Assembly: GCF_002575655.3 (NCBI RefSeq)
Contig: NC_053039.3
Location: forward strand, 218,507,622 to 218,571,621
Reading direction: 5' to 3'
Length of the DNA: 64,000 nucleotides
Origin: Aegilops tauschii subsp. strangulata
Taxonomy: Eukaryota; Streptophyta; Magnoliopsida; Poales; Poaceae
Shown: positions 43,011 to 54,839 of the stretch, piece by piece
How the letters are laid out: each line of letters opens with the position of its first letter
Position numbering within the stretch: position 1 is the stretch's first letter
Program-made: the position numbers and the translations under genes
The notes under the pieces: generated by a model
Databases searched by the model: none
The model's input: the letters and a program-made list of their open reading frames with translations, nothing else
What the model was told of the DNA's origin: nothing

Positions 43011-43909
43011 TGTCGGTGTCCTGGGAACGGGGGTCCCCAGACTTTCCTACCTGCGGCCCACGGCGTGGCTCTGCTAACGGCCTGGTACAGCCCATCTTCA
43101 CCAGCAAACACTCAAGACCCTCGCCAGGGGCCAAGCCTCGCGAGGCGGACAACACAAGACCTCCTTAGGGGCAGCCTCACTAGGCTGGCTCGCGAGGAAC
43201 GGAGAGATCAAGGCGTGGGGCACCTCGTGAGGTTCCCGTGACGTGAGCCATGACGACCAAGGCTAGGCGGGTGCCAGCGGGCGCAGAGTACCAGTTTCCT
43301 CTTTGGTGCTAAAGAAGCAGGCGCAGGCGAGGAGTCCCGAGGCCTCAGGCAAAGGTTTCCATATCGGTGCAACGAGACCAAGACCAGCAGGACGGTAGGA
43401 CGGAGGTCACCACGGAGCCCACGACGTCGTCACCACCAGAGCCTTTGGCACGCGAAGACCACCTTTTGTCAGGATAGCTTGTACTAGTTGCCCCCCTTCA
43501 AATTGGCCGTTGTGGGATCCCTTCCCGCCTAAACATTTGGGAAGAGGATCAGGGCCTCTATAAATAGGACTAGCCACCACTGTAGGAGGCAACTCATCTG
43601 GGATCGGATCCATTCCATCCTCACACACACCAGCTCACCGAGCTTAAGAGCACCTCTCCTCAGGAGGTTGTTCTTACCTTGTACTTGTTCATCCTCAGCC
43701 TGCAAGGCAATCCACCACACCACACTGGAGTAGGGTATTACACCACATCGGTGGCCCGAACCAGTATAAACTCTTGTGTCCCTTGTTCCTCGGGTTCGGC
43801 GAACTAGGCTTTGGGATCGTTGCGAGAGTGCGAGCTAGGGCGAGAGAGATCTTCATGCGCACCCCAGAGTTCGAACCTCAAGGGTTTTGCCGGAACCCGT
43901 AATCCGACA
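43011..43909 (+). repeat. 3' LTR (899 bp) of the 26452-43909 Gypsy element
   Basis: Runs from TGTCGGTGTCCTGGG to CCGACA. TATAAATA at 43559-43566. It is uninterrupted and so gives the intact order of the split 5' LTR; a 9-base duplication (gacggtagg-type) near 43392 explains the length difference. Confidence 0.92.
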
Positions 43910-43914
43910 GGTTG
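43910..43914. other. Target-site duplication (right) of the 26452-43909 Gypsy element
   Basis: ggttg duplicates 26447-26451. LINE ORF2 resumes immediately. Confidence 0.9.
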
Positions 43915-44600
43915 GGACAACATTGTACAATCCAAGAGCTTGTGTGTGTGTGTCTAAGACACATCGTCCCGATATTATCTTTCTTTTGGAAACTAGGAAA
44001 AATAAAGAGTATGTTGAGTCTTTGCGTTATAGGTTAGGTATGAATAATGTGTTTACTGTTTCTAGCCATGGTAAAGGTGGAGGGCTCGCTACGTTTTGGG
44101 ATAAAGCATATTCTTGTGAGTTGAACAAATTTGGTGAACACTTTAGTGATATGTCAATCTACAAGGGGGATGGCACAAAGTGGAGGTGCACTTTTATTTA
44201 TGGTGAACCTAAGGTGAGACAAAGGTACGTCATGTGGGATCTCTTGAGATGGATAATACCCCTTGGTTCTGGACCTTGGTTTATGGTTGGGGATTTTAAT
44301 GAAGCTATGTGGCAAAATGAACACTTTTCTCGTCATAAGCGGTCTTCTAGAATCATGGCTAATTTTCGTGATGTTCTGTCGGATTGCAATTGATTTGATT
44401 TGGGATTTGAAGGTGTTCTGTGGACGTATAATAATAAGCAGCATGGCAACAAGAATGTCAGGGTACGCCTTGACCGGGCGGTGGCTTGCCCACTTTGGTC
44501 CTCTATTTTCCTGTGGTGCAAGGTCTCCCATATTATGAGTTCCAGGTCTGATCATTGCCCCATTCTTGTTGATTTATTGGGTGAGAGAAGGGGTGGCAGG
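43910..44600 (+). pseudogene. LINE ORF2, apurinic-type endonuclease domain
   Basis: After the ggttg join the domain continues as HRPDIIFLLETRKNKEYVES, GKGGGLATFWDKAYS, RCTFIYGEPKV and the catalytic-core region GPWFMVGDFNEAMW. After a frame change near 44390 come GFEGVLWTYNNKQHGNKNVR and RLDRAVACPLW, then SSRSDHCPIL, which ends the endonuclease. This enzyme nicks target DNA. The tg repeat at 43940-43954 shifts the reading frame by one base, probably through slippage. The metal-binding N and E residues of the N-terminus are partly on the 26420 side (SWNCRG, LLETR). Confidence 0.85.
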
Positions 44601-46378
44601 CTTGTTAAACAGTTAAAATATGAATCCTTTTGGGAGAGGGAAGGTGCGGTTTTGGATGAGCAGGTTAATGCTTGTTGGAAAAGAGGGTCAATTATTAAGG
44701 ACCTGGAAGATGTTGCCAATAATTTAAACAAGCTTATGAAATCCCTTCATGGATTGAGTCGAGTGCATATTGGGTATCTACCTAACAAACTTGACTGGGC
44801 TCGCAAAATATTAAACATTTTGTTTAATAGAAAGGATCATTATTCTTTGTTGGAAAGGAAGAAAATTCTAGAGGACATGGATGAGCTACTGATCAAGGAA
44901 GAAATTTTATGGAAGCAGAGATCTCGTCTGGACAAGATGAAAGCGGGGGACTGTAATAGCAAATATTTTCAGCAGAAGGCTACTTGGAGGGCAAAGAAAA
45001 ATTATATTTCTACTCTTAGGAAGAATGATGGTTGTCTCACGGAAAATTTGGAGGAGATGAAAGGTATCACAAATTTGTTCTTTAAACAACTTCATTCTTC
45101 TGATGCTTCGGTTGATCCGTCTCACATTATCTCGCTTGTTAAACCCCTTGTGACTGATAATATGAATGAGAATCCGTGCAAACCTTTTTCGGAACAAGAA
45201 ATAAGTGATGCTCTTTTTCAAATGGGGCCTTTAAAAGCCCCGGGTCCGGATGGTTTTCCTGCGAGATTTTTTTAGAGAAATTGGGGTTTGATCAAAGATG
45301 ATATTGTCAAGGCTGTGGAACAGTTTTTTATTTCTAGAATTATGCCGAAGGGGATTAATAATACAATTATTATTCTCGTCCCCAAGATTAAGAACCCCCA
45401 ATCAATTAAAGATTTCAGGCCGATCAGTTTGTGCAATGTTATCTACAAGATTATCTCGAAGTGTCTTGTCAACAGGCTGCGACCACTACTCGATGGTATG
45501 ATATCCCCTACTCAAAGTGCGTTTATCCTGGGAAGGTTAATCTCGGACAATGCTCTTATAGCTTTCGAATGTATGCACTCATTGAGTACTCTGAGAGATT
45601 CAAGAGTGCTTATAAGTTGGACCTTGCCAAAGCCTATGATCGTCTGGATTGGCAATTTTTGCAGTGTATGATGGGGGCTCTGGGTTTTGTGCCGCAATGG
45701 GTTAAATGGATCATGACGTGTGTTACTACAGTCAAATTTGCGGTGCGGTTTAATGGTCAATTGTTGGAGCCCTTTTATCCTTCTCAAGGGCTAAGGCAGG
45801 GAGATCCTTTATCTGCGTACTTGTTCTTGTTCGTTGTTGAGGCGCTTTCTATGCTACTTAATGATGCGTGTGCTAGGGGGGCTCTAAAGGAATTCCATTT
45901 GAATAGGAAAGCTCCGGGTATTTCTCATTTATTATTTGCAGATTATAGTATGTTGTTTTTCAAGGCCTCCATCGACCAAGCAATAACCATTAAGAATATT
46001 CTGAGGGTGTATAAGAAGGGAACTGGACAATTATTAAGTCCTGATAAGTGTTCTATTATGTTTGGGAAAAGTGCAGTATGGAAAATCAAGTGGCTTCTAT
46101 GGTTATCTTAGGAATTACAGTGGAAGGGATTCAAGATAAATATCTTGGATTGCCTGTCCCAGAGGGAAGAATGAAGGCTGGTAAGTTTCAGTATACTAAA
46201 GACAAGTTCCTGAAAAGTCTTTCTAACTGGATTGAAAAATATGCATCTTGTCGGGCGAAGGAAGACTTAATAAAATCAGTAATCCAGGCCTTACCGGTGT
46301 ATGCCATGGGAAGTTTTAAATTTCCAGCTTCTCTTTGTGAGGAAATATCCTAGATTATAAGGAACTTCTGGTGGGGAG
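44600..46378 (+). pseudogene. LINE ORF2, reverse transcriptase domain (3' truncated)
   Basis: A coiled linker (DNA-binding/tower-like region) leads to the LINE RT signature KAPGPDGFPARFF, where a stop (45273-45275, tag) interrupts. The frame then resumes: INNTIIILVPKIKNPQSIKD, FRPISLCNVIYKIISKCLVN, SPTQSAFILGRLISDN. Another frame change follows near 45600, then KLDLAKAYDRLDW, PSQGLRQGDPLSAYLFLFVV and HLLFADYSMLFF. The catalytic FADD has become FADY (45941-45946). Another frame change near 46050 leads to DKYLGLPVPEGRMK (post-RT region). The Copia element interrupts at 46378 (likely TSD gggag, 46374-46378). Inactive. Confidence 0.88.
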
Positions 46379-48116
46379 TGAAGGAAATATGCCCTAGAGG
46401 CAATAATAAAGTTGTTATTTATATTTCCTTATATCATGATAAATGTTTATTATTCATGCTAGAATTGTATTAACCAGAAACTTACTACATGTGTGAATAC
46501 ATAGACAAACAAAGTGTCACTAGTATGCCTCTACTTGAATAGCTCGTTGAATCAAAGATGGTTGAGTTTCCTAGCCATAGACATGAGTTGTCATTTGGTT
46601 AATGGGATCACATCATTAGAGAATGATGTGATTGACTTGACCCATTCTGTTAGCTTAGCATTTGATCGTTTAGTATATTGCTATTGCTTTCTTCATGACT
46701 TATACATGTTCCTATGACTATGAGATTATGCAACTCCCGAATACTGAAGGAACACTTTGTGTGCTACCAAACTTCACAACGTAACTGGGTGATTATAAAG
46801 GTGCTCTACAGGTGTCTCTGATGGTACTTGTTGAGTTGGCATAGGTCAAGATTAGGATTTGTCACTTTGATTATCGGAGAGGTATCTCTGGGCCCTCTCG
46901 GTAATGCACATCACTATAAGCCTTGCAAGCAATGTAACTAATGAGTTAGTTGCGGGATGATGCATTACGGAACGAGTAAAGAGACTTGCCGGTAACGAGA
47001 TTGAACTAGGTATTGAGATACCAACGATCGAATCTCGGGCAAGTAACATACCAATGACAAAGGGAACAACGTATGTTGTTATGCGGTTTGACCGATAAAG
47101 ATCTTCGTAGAATATGTAGGAGCCAATATGAGCATCCAGGTTCCGCTGTTGGTTATTGACTGGAGATGAGTCTCGGTCATGTCTACATAGTTCTCGAACC
47201 CGTAGGGTCCGCACGCTTAACGTTCGGTGACGACCGGTATTATGAGTTTATGTGTTTTGATGTACCGAAGGTTGTTCGGAGTCCTGGATGAGATCGGGGA
47301 CATGACGAGGAGTCTCAAAATGTTCGAGATGTAAAGATCGATATATTGGAAGGCTATATTCGGACATCGGAAAGGTTCTGAGTGGTTCGGGTATTTATCG
47401 GAGTACCGGAGAGTTACGGGAATTCGCCGGGGAGTATATGGGCCTTATTGGGCTTTAGGGGAGAGAGAGAGGGGCTGCGTAGGGCAGGCCGCGCACCCCC
47501 CAAGGCCTAGTCCAAATTGGACTAGGGGGAGGGGCGGCGCCCCCTCCTTCCTTCTCTTCTCTCTTCCCCTTCCTTTTCTCCTACTCCTACTACTTGGAAG
47601 GGGGGAATCCTACTCCCGGTGGGAGTAGGACTCCCTAGGGCGCACCATAGTAGAGGGCCGGCCCTCCCCCTCCTCCACTCCTTTATATACGGGGGAGGGG
47701 GCACCCCATAGACACACAAGTTGATCATTGATCTTTTAGCCGTGTGCGGTGCCCCCCTCCACCATAATCCACCTCAGTCATATCGTAGCGGTGCTTAGGC
47801 GAAGCCCTGCGTCAGTAGCATCATCATCACCGTCATCACGCCGTCGTGCTAACGGAACTCTCCCTCGAAGCTCTGCTGGATCATGAGTTCGTGGGACGTC
47901 ATCGAGCTGAACGTGTGCAGATCACGGAGGTGCCGTACGTTCAGTACTAGGATCGGTCGATCGTGAAGACGTACGATTACATCAACCGCCTTGTCATAAC
48001 GCTTCAGCTTACGGTCTACGAGGGTACGTGGACGACACTCTCCCCTCTCGTTGCTATGCATCACCATGATCTTGCGTGTGCGTAGGGAAATTTTGAAATT
48101 ACTACGTTCCCCAACA
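46379..48116 (+). repeat. 5' LTR (1738 bp) of the Copia element
   Basis: Starts TGAAGGAAATATGCC and ends ACGTTCCCCAACA. TATA-like TTTATATA at 47682-47689. Collinear with 53214-54839. The minus-strand frames here (46852-47214, 47522-47728) recur in the 3' LTR and are not genes. Confidence 0.92.
47682..47689 (+). promoter_or_regulatory. TATA box in the Copia 5' LTR
   Basis: TTTATATA after a pyrimidine-rich run (cctccactcctttatatacgg), conserved at 54508-54515 in the 3' LTR. Likely promoter core. Confidence 0.6.
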
Positions 48117-48117
48117 G

Positions 48118-48130
48118 TGGCATCCGAGCC
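48118..48130 (+). promoter_or_regulatory. Primer-binding site of the Copia element (degenerate tRNA-Met type)
   Basis: TGGCATCCGAGCC, one base after the LTR, differs at two positions from the TGGTATCAGAGCC complement of initiator tRNA-Met. It may reflect mutation of an inactive copy or a relaxed primer. Confidence 0.7.
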
Positions 48131-49646
48131 AGGTTTATGCGTAGATGTTATATGCACGAGTAGAACACAAGTGAGTTGTGGGCGATACAAGTCATACTGC
48201 TTACCAGCATGTCATACTTTGATTCGGCGGTATTGTTGGATGAAGCGGCCTAGACCGACATTACGCGTACGCTTACGCGAGACTGGTTCTGCCGACGTGC
48301 TTCGCACATAGGTGGCGGGCGGGTGTCAGTTTCTCCAACTTTAGTTGAATCGAGTGTGGCTACGCCCGGTCCTTGTGAAGGTTAAAACAACACATACTTG
48401 ACGAAATATCATTGTGGTTTTGATGCGTAGGTAAGAATGGTTCTTGCTCAGCCCATAGCAGCCACGTAAAACTTGCAACAACAAAGTAGAGGATGTCTAA
48501 CTTGTTTTTGCAGGGCATGCTGTGATGTGATATGGTCAAGACATGATGCTAAATTTTATTTTATGAGATGATCATGTTTTGTAACTGAGTTATCGGCAAC
48601 TGGCAGGAGCCATATGGTTGTCGCTTTATTGTATGAAATGCAATCGCCATGTAATTGCTTTACTTTATCACTAAGCGGTAGCGATAGTCGTAGAAGCAAT
48701 AGTTGGCGAGACAACAACGATGCTACGATGGAGATCAAGGTGTCGCGCCGGTGATGATGGTGATCATGACAGTGCTTTGGAGATGGAGATCAAAGGCACA
48801 AGATGATGATGGCCATATCATATCACTTATATTGATTGCATGTGATGTTTATATTTTATGCATCTTATTTTGCTTAGATCGGCGGTAGCATTATAAGATG
48901 ATCTCTCACTAAATTTCAAGGTACAAGTGATCTCCCTGAGTATGCACCATTGCGATAGTTCTTCGTGCTGAGACACCACGTGATGATCGGGTGTGATAAG
49001 CTCTATGTTCACATACAACGGCTGCAAGCCAGTTTTGCACACGTAGAATACTCGGGTTAAACATGACGAGCCTAGCATATGCAGATATGGCCTCGGAACA
49101 CTAGAGACCGAAAGGTCAAGCGTGAATCATATAGAAGATATGATCAACATAGTGATGTTCACCATTGAAAACTACCCCATCTCACGTGATGATCGGACAT
49201 AGTTTAGTTGATATGGATCACGTGATCACTTAGATGATTAGAGGGATGTCTATCTAAGTGGGAGTTCTTAAGTAATATGATTAATTGAACTTTAATTTAT
49301 CATGAACTTAGTCCTGGTAGTATTAGCATATCTATGTTGTAGATCAATAGCTCATGTTTAGCTTCCCTGTTTTATTTTTATATGTTCCTAGAGAAAACTA
49401 AGTTGAAAGATGTTAGTAGCAATGATGCGGATTGGACCCGTGATCTAAGGATTATCCTCATTGTTGCACAGTAGAATTATGTCCTTTATGCACCGCTAGG
49501 TGACGGACCGTTTGCAGGAGCAAATGCAGACGTTATGAACGTTTGGCAAGCTCGATATGATGACTACTTGATAGTTTAGTGCACCATGCTTTACGGCTTA
49601 GAATCGGGGCTTCAAAGACATTTTTGAAACACCAGGGGCATATGAG
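48131..49646 (+). other. Leader region of the Copia element, no intact gene
   Basis: 1.5 kb without a long frame. It matches the usual long, structured leader of BARE/Angela elements; eroded gag coding probably begins near 49370. Confidence 0.6.
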
Positions 49647-50200
49647 ATGTTCCAAGAGTTGAAATTAGTATTTCAGACTCATGCCCATGTCGAAAGGTAT
49701 GAGACCTTTGACAAGTACTTTGCCTATAAGATGGAGGAGAATAGCTCAGCTAGTGAGCATGTGCTCAGAATGTCTGAGTACTACAATCACTTGAATCAAG
49801 TGGGAGTTAATCTTCTAGATAAAGATAGTGATTGACAGAGTTCTCTAGTCACAATCACCAAGTTACTAGAACTTCGTGATGAACTATAATATGCAAGGGA
49901 TAACAGAAACGATTCCCAAGCTCTTCGTGATACTGAAATCGACGAAGGTAGCTAGATATCAAGAAAAGCATCAAGTGTTGATGGTTAACAAGACCACTAG
50001 TTTCAAGAAAAGGGCAAAAGGAAGAAGGGGAACTTCAAAAAGAATGGCAAGCAAGTTGCTGCTCCCGTGAAGAAGCCCAAAGCTAAACCCAAGCCTGAAA
50101 CTGAGTGCTTCTACTGCAAAGAAATGGTCACTGGAAATGGAACTGCCCTAGATACTTGGCGGATAAGAAGGATGGCAAAGTGAACAAAGGTATATTGGAT
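49647..50200 (+). pseudogene. gag fragments of the Copia element
   Basis: Three short frames together give the Copia gag: ELKLVFQTHAHVERYETFDK, SASEHVLRMSEYYNHLNQ, a stop, a lysine-rich linker (SFKKRAKGRRG) and the CCHC knuckle ECFYCK...GHWKWNCPRYL. A one-base frame change splits the knuckle between frames. gag would package RNA. At least three lesions make it non-functional. Confidence 0.75.
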
Positions 50201-51800
50201 ATACATGTTATTGATGTGTACTTTACTAGTGTTTATAGCAACCCCTCGGCATTTGATACTGGTTCAGTTGCTAAGAGTAGTAACTCGAAACAGGAGTTGC
50301 AGAATGAACATAAACTAGTTAAGGGCGAGGTGACGATGTGTGTTGGAAGTAGTTCCAAGATTGATATGATCATCATCGCACACTCCCTATACTTTGAGGA
50401 TTAGTGTTGAACCTAAATAAGTGTTATTTGGTGTTTGCGTTGAGCATGAATATGATTTGATCATGTTTATTGCAATACAGTTATTCATTTAAGTTAGAGA
50501 ATAATTGTTGTTCTGTTTACATGAATAAAACCTTCTATGGTCATACACCCAATGAAAATGGTTTGTTGGATCTCGGTCATAGTGATACACATATTCATAA
50601 TATTGAAGCCAAAAGATGCAGAGTTGATAATGATAGTGCAACTTATTTGTGGCACTGCCGTTTAGGTCATATTGGTGTAAAGCGCATGAAGAAACTCCAT
50701 TCTGATGCACTTTTGGAATCACTTGATTATGAATCACTTGGTACTTGCGAACCATGCCTCATGGGCAAGATGACTAAAACGCCGTTCTCCAGAACAATGG
50801 AGCGAGCAACAGATTTGTTGGAAATCATACATACTGATGTATGTGGTCCGATGAATGTTGAGGCTCGCGGTGGGTATTGTTATTTTCTCACCTTCACAGA
50901 TGATTTGAGCAGATATGGGTATATCTACTTGATGAAACATAAGTCTGAAACATTTGAAAAGTTCAAAGAATTTCATAGTGAAGTGGAAAATCATCGTAAC
51001 AAGAAATAAAGTTTCTGCGATCTGATCGTGGAGGAGAATATTTGAGTTACGAGTTTGGTCTTCATTTGAAACAATGCAGAATAGTTTCGCAACTCACGCC
51101 ACCTGGAACACCACAGCGTAATGGTGTGTCCGAACGTCGTAATCGTACTTTACTAGATATGGTGCGATCTATGATGTTTCTTATTGATTTACCACTATCA
51201 TTTTGGGGTTATGCATTAGAGACAGCTGCATTCACGTTAAAAAAGGGCACCATCTAAATCCGTTGAGACGACTCCTATGTATTGTGGTTTAGCAAGAAAC
51301 CTAAGCTGTCGTTTCTTAAAGTTTGGGGTTGCGATGCTTATGTGAAAAAGTTTCAACCTGATAAGCTCGAACCCAAATCGGAGAACTGCGTCTTCATAGG
51401 ATACCCAAAAGAAAATGTTGGGTACACCTTCTATCACGGATCCGAAGGAAAGATCTTTGTTGCTAAGAATGGATTCTTTCTAGAGAAGGAGTTTCTCTCG
51501 AAAGAAGTGAGTGGGAGGAAAGTAGAACTTGATGAGGTAACTGTACCTGCTCCCTTATTGGAAAGTAGTTCATCACAGAAATCAGCTTATGTGACTCCTA
51601 CACCAATTAGTGAGGAAGCTAATGATGATGATCATGTAACTTCAGATCAAGTTACTACCGAACCTCGTAGGTCATCCAGAGTAAGGTCCGCACCAGAGTG
51701 GTTCGGTAATCCTGTTCTGGAGGTCATGTTACTTGACCATGATGAACCTACGAACTATGAGGAAGCGATGATGAGCCCAGATTCCGCGAAATGGCTTTAG
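50201..51800 (+). pseudogene. Protease remnant and integrase of the Copia element
   Basis: DTGSVAKSSNSKQELQ corresponds to the Copia protease active site region (DTG). The frame 50470-51009 has the pre-integrase segment (SATYLWHCRLGHIGVKRMKK, CEPCLMGKMTKTPF), that is the HHCC zinc finger, and the integrase core start (IIHTDVCGPM, YCYFLTFTDDLSRYGYIYLM). After a frame change near 51010 it continues with LTPPGTPQRNGVSERRNRTL, which contains the catalytic E. Next come SFLKVWGCDAYVKKFQPDKL and a linker (PRRSSRVRSAPEWFG), to a stop at 51800. Order and motifs are typical of BARE/Angela pol. Confidence 0.85.
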
Positions 51801-52960
51801 GCCATGAAATCTGAGATGGGATCCATGTATGAGAACAAAGTGTGGACTTTGATTGACTTGCCCGATGATCAGCAAGCCATTGAGATTAAATGGATCTTCA
51901 AGAGGAAGACATACGCTGATAGTAATATTACTATCTACAAAGCTAGAATTGTCGCAAAATGTTTTCGACAAGTTCAAGGTGTTGACTACGATGAGAGTTT
52001 CTCACTCGTATCTATGCTTAAGTCTGTCCGAATCATGTTAGCAATTGCCGCATTTTATGAAATCTGGCAAATGGATAAACAAAACTGCATTCCTTAATGG
52101 ATTTATTAAAGAAGAGTTGTATATAATGCAACCATAAGGTTTTGTTAATCCTAAAGGTGCTAACAAAATATGCAAGCTCCAGCGATCCATCTATGGACTG
52201 GTGCAAGCATCTCGGAGTTGGAATATACGCTTTGATAAGTTGATCAAAGCATATAGTTTCATACAGACTTGCGGTGAAGCCTGTATTTACAAGAATGTGA
52301 GTGGGAGCACTACAACCTTTCTGATAAGTATATGTGAATGTCATATTGTCGATCATAAATGATGTAGAATTTTCTGGAAAGCTTAAAGGAGTGTATGAAA
52401 GGAGTTTTTCAAAGAAAGACCTCGGTGAAACTGCTTCATATTGAGCATCAAGATCTATAGAGATAGATCAAGACGCTTGATAAGTTTTTTCAATGATTAC
52501 ATACCTTGACAAGTTTTCGAAATAGTTCAAAATGGAACAGTCAAAGAAAGAGTTCTTGCCTGTGTTGCAAGGTGTGAAGTTGAGTAAGACCCAAAGCCCG
52601 ACCACGGCAGAAGATAGAGAGAGAATGAAAGTCATTCCCTATGCCTCAGTCATAGGTTCTATAATGTATGCTATGCTGTGTACCAAACCTATTGTGTACC
52701 TCACCATGAGTTTGGCAAGAGGGTACAATAGTGATCTAGGAGTAGATCACTGGACAGCGGTCAAAATAATCCTTAGTGGAATAAGGATATATTTCTCGGT
52801 TATGGAGGTGATAAAGAGTTCATCGTAAAGAGTTACGTCGATGCAAGCTTTTACACCGATCCGGATGACTCTGAGTCTCATTCTGGATACATATTGAAAG
52901 TGGGAGCCATTAGCTAGAGTAGCTCCGTGCAGAGCATTGTAGACATAGAAATTTGCAAAA
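51801..52960 (+). pseudogene. Reverse transcriptase and RNase H of the Copia element
   Basis: RT begins AMKSEMGSMYENKVWTLIDL, followed by IKWIFKRK, KARIVAKCFRQVQGVDYDES and SLVSMLKSVRIMLAIAAFYE. Multiple stops and frame changes follow; LQRSIYGLVQASRSWNIRFD is recognisable, but the catalytic YVDD region near 52330-52360 is destroyed. RNase H fragments remain: MEQSKKEFLPVLQGVKLSKT, YASVIGSIMYAMLCTKPIVY and VDASFYTDPDDSESHSGYI. The polymerase is clearly dead. Confidence 0.82.
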
Positions 52961-53049
52961 TACATATGGATCTGAATGTGGCAGTCTCGTTGACTAAACT
53001 TCTCTCAAAAGCAAAACATGATCACACCTTAGTACTCTTTGAGTGTTAA

Positions 53050-53180
53050 TCACATAGCGATGTGAACTAGATTATTGACTCTAGTAAACCCTTTGGGTGT
53101 TGGTCACATGACGATGTGAACTATGGGTGTTAATCACATGGTGATGTGAACTACTGATGTTAAATCACATGGCGATGTGA
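53050..53180 (+). repeat. Four palindromic 16-bp repeats in the Copia 3' untranslated region
   Basis: Copies of TCACAT-N4-ATGTGA lie at 53050-53065, 53104-53119, 53134-53149 and 53165-53180. Each can form a 6-bp stem with a 4-base loop. They sit between the end of pol and the polypurine tract. Confidence 0.85.
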
Positions 53181-53201
53181 TCTATATTATTGACTCTAGT
53201 G

Positions 53202-53213
53202 CAAGTGGGAGAC
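53202..53213 (+). promoter_or_regulatory. Polypurine tract of the Copia element
   Basis: caagtgggagac immediately precedes the 3' LTR start TGAAGG (53214). The same motif is typical before BARE/Angela-type LTRs. Confidence 0.75.
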
Positions 53214-54839
53214 TGAAGGAAATATGCCCTAGAGGCAATAATAAAGTTGTTATTTATATTTCCTTATATCATGATAAATGTTTATTATTCATGCTAGAAT
53301 TGTATTAACCGGAAACTTAGTACATGTGTGAATACATAGGCAAACAAAGTGTCACTAGTATGCCTCTACTTGAATAGCTCGTTGAATCAAAGATGGTTGA
53401 GTTTCCTAGCCATAGACATGAGTTGTCATTTGATTAACGGGATCACATCATTAGAAAATGATGTGATTGACTTGACCCATTCCGTTAGCGTAGCATTTGA
53501 TCGTTTAGTATATTGCTATTGCTTTCTTCATGACTTATACATGTTCCTATGACTATGAGATTATGCAACTCCCGAATACCGGAGAAACACTTTGTGTGCT
53601 ACCAAACGTCACAACGTAACTGGGTGATTATAAAGGTGCTCTACAGGTGTCTCCGATGGTACTTGTTGAGTTGGCATAGATCAAGATTAGGATTTGTCAC
53701 TCCGATTGTCGGAGAGGTATCTCTGGGCCCTCTCGGTAATGCACATCACTATAAGCCTTGCAAGCAATGTAAGTAATGAGTTAGTTGCGGGATGATGCAT
53801 TACGGAACGAGTAAAGAGACTTGCCGGTGCCGAGATTGAACTAGGTATTGAGATACCGATGATCGAATCTCGGGCAAGTAACATACCGATGACAAAGGGA
53901 ACAACGTATGTTGTTATGCAGTTTGACCGATAAAGATCTTCGTAGAATATGTAGGAGCCAATATGAGCATCCAGGTTCCGCTGTTGGTTATTGACTGGAG
54001 ATGAGTCTCGGTCATGTCTACATAGTTCTCGAACCCGTAGGGTCCGCACGCTTAATGTTCGGTGACGATCGGTATTATGAGTTTATGTAGATGTACCGAA
54101 GGTTGTTCGGAGTCCCGGATGAGATCAGGGACATGATGAGTCTTGAAATGTTCGAGACGTAAAGATCGATATATTGGAAGGCTATATTCGGACATCGGAA
54201 AGGTTCTGAGTGGTTCGGGTATTTATCGGAGTACCGGAGAGTTACGGGAATTCGCCGGGGAATATATGGGCCTTATTGGGCTTTAGGGGAGAGAGAGAGG
54301 GGCTGCCTAGGGCAGGCCGCGCGCCCCCCCAAGGCCTAGTCCGAATTGGACTAGGGGGAGGGGCGGCGCCCCCTCCTTCCTTCTCTTCTCTCTTCCCCTT
54401 CCTTTTCTCCTACTCCTACTACTTGGAAGGGGGGAATCCTACTCCCGATGGGAGTAGGACTCCCCAGGGCGCACCATAGAGGGCCGGCCCTCCCCCTCCT
54501 CCACTCCTTTATATACGGGGGAGGGGGGCACCCCATAGACACACAAGTTGATCATTGATATTTTAGCCGTGTGCGGTGCCCCCCTCCACCATAATCCACC
54601 TCGGTCATATCGTAGCGGTGCTTAGGCGAAGCCCTGCGTCGGTAGCATCATCATCACCGTCATCACGTTGTCGTGCTGACAGAACTCTCCCTTGAAGCTC
54701 TGCTGGATCGTGAGTTCGTGGGACATCACCGAGCTGAACGTGTGCAGATTGTGGAGGTGACGTACGTTCGGTACTAGGATCGGTCGATCGTGAAGACGTA
54801 CGACTACATCAACCGCTTTGTCATAACGCTTCCGCTTAT
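53214..54839 (+). repeat. 3' LTR of the Copia element, cut at its right end
   Basis: Collinear with 46379-48015 and truncated where TGTGACGCC (54840) begins. About 100 bp of its end, including the CCCCAACA terminus, should resume beyond the window. cttat (54835-54839) is the likely duplication of the inserted element. Confidence 0.88.

Larger units (their letters stand above)
26452..43909 (+). mobile_element. Gypsy element with truncated pol and an antisense B3-like gene
   Basis: LTRs are 26452-26852 joined to 36904-37392 (interrupted by Fatima-like copy 2) and 43011-43909. Inside are gag, protease, a shredded piece of RT, direct repeats and a minus-strand B3-like gene. RNase H and integrase are absent, so the element is non-autonomous. 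The flanking ggttg duplications sit in LINE ORF2. The 3' LTR is longer only by a 9-base duplication near 43392. I do not know the family name. Confidence 0.9.
24908..46378 (+). mobile_element. L1-type LINE, host of the whole nest (visible parts 24908-26451 and 43910-46378)
   Basis: LINE coding sequence appears on both sides of the 17.5-kb Gypsy insertion and joins at the duplicated ggttg. The left part ends in ORF1 and the first codons of ORF2 (MKILSWNCRGL at 26420); the right part continues through endonuclease and reverse transcriptase. Its upstream part is cut by the WHAM-like element, and its downstream part by the Copia element at 46378. Three independent LTR elements inserted in it, so it is the oldest layer seen. 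All its frames are broken. Confidence 0.85.
46379..54839 (+). mobile_element. BARE/Angela-related Copia retrotransposon (3' LTR truncated by insertion)
   Basis: The 5' LTR is 46379-48116. A tRNA-Met-like primer site, decayed gag and pol in Copia order (protease, integrase, RT, RNase H) and a 3' LTR from 53214 follow. The 3' LTR is interrupted at 54839 by the long-LTR Tekay-like element; its remainder should lie beyond the window. The domain order, with integrase before RT, is diagnostic of Copia. The LTR starts TGAAGGAAATATGCCCTAGA; I associate this with Claudia/Angela-type elements of wheat with low confidence. Confidence 0.88.

Noticed and set aside
46852..47214. Minus-strand frame of 120 codons, repeated at 53687-54049
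   Set aside because: Present in both Copia LTRs in non-coding U3/R sequence; conserved because the LTRs are copies, not because it is a gene.
53050..53180. CRISPR-like array
   Set aside because: The regularly repeated element is palindromic and 16 bp, but spacing is irregular and the host is a plant Copia element.
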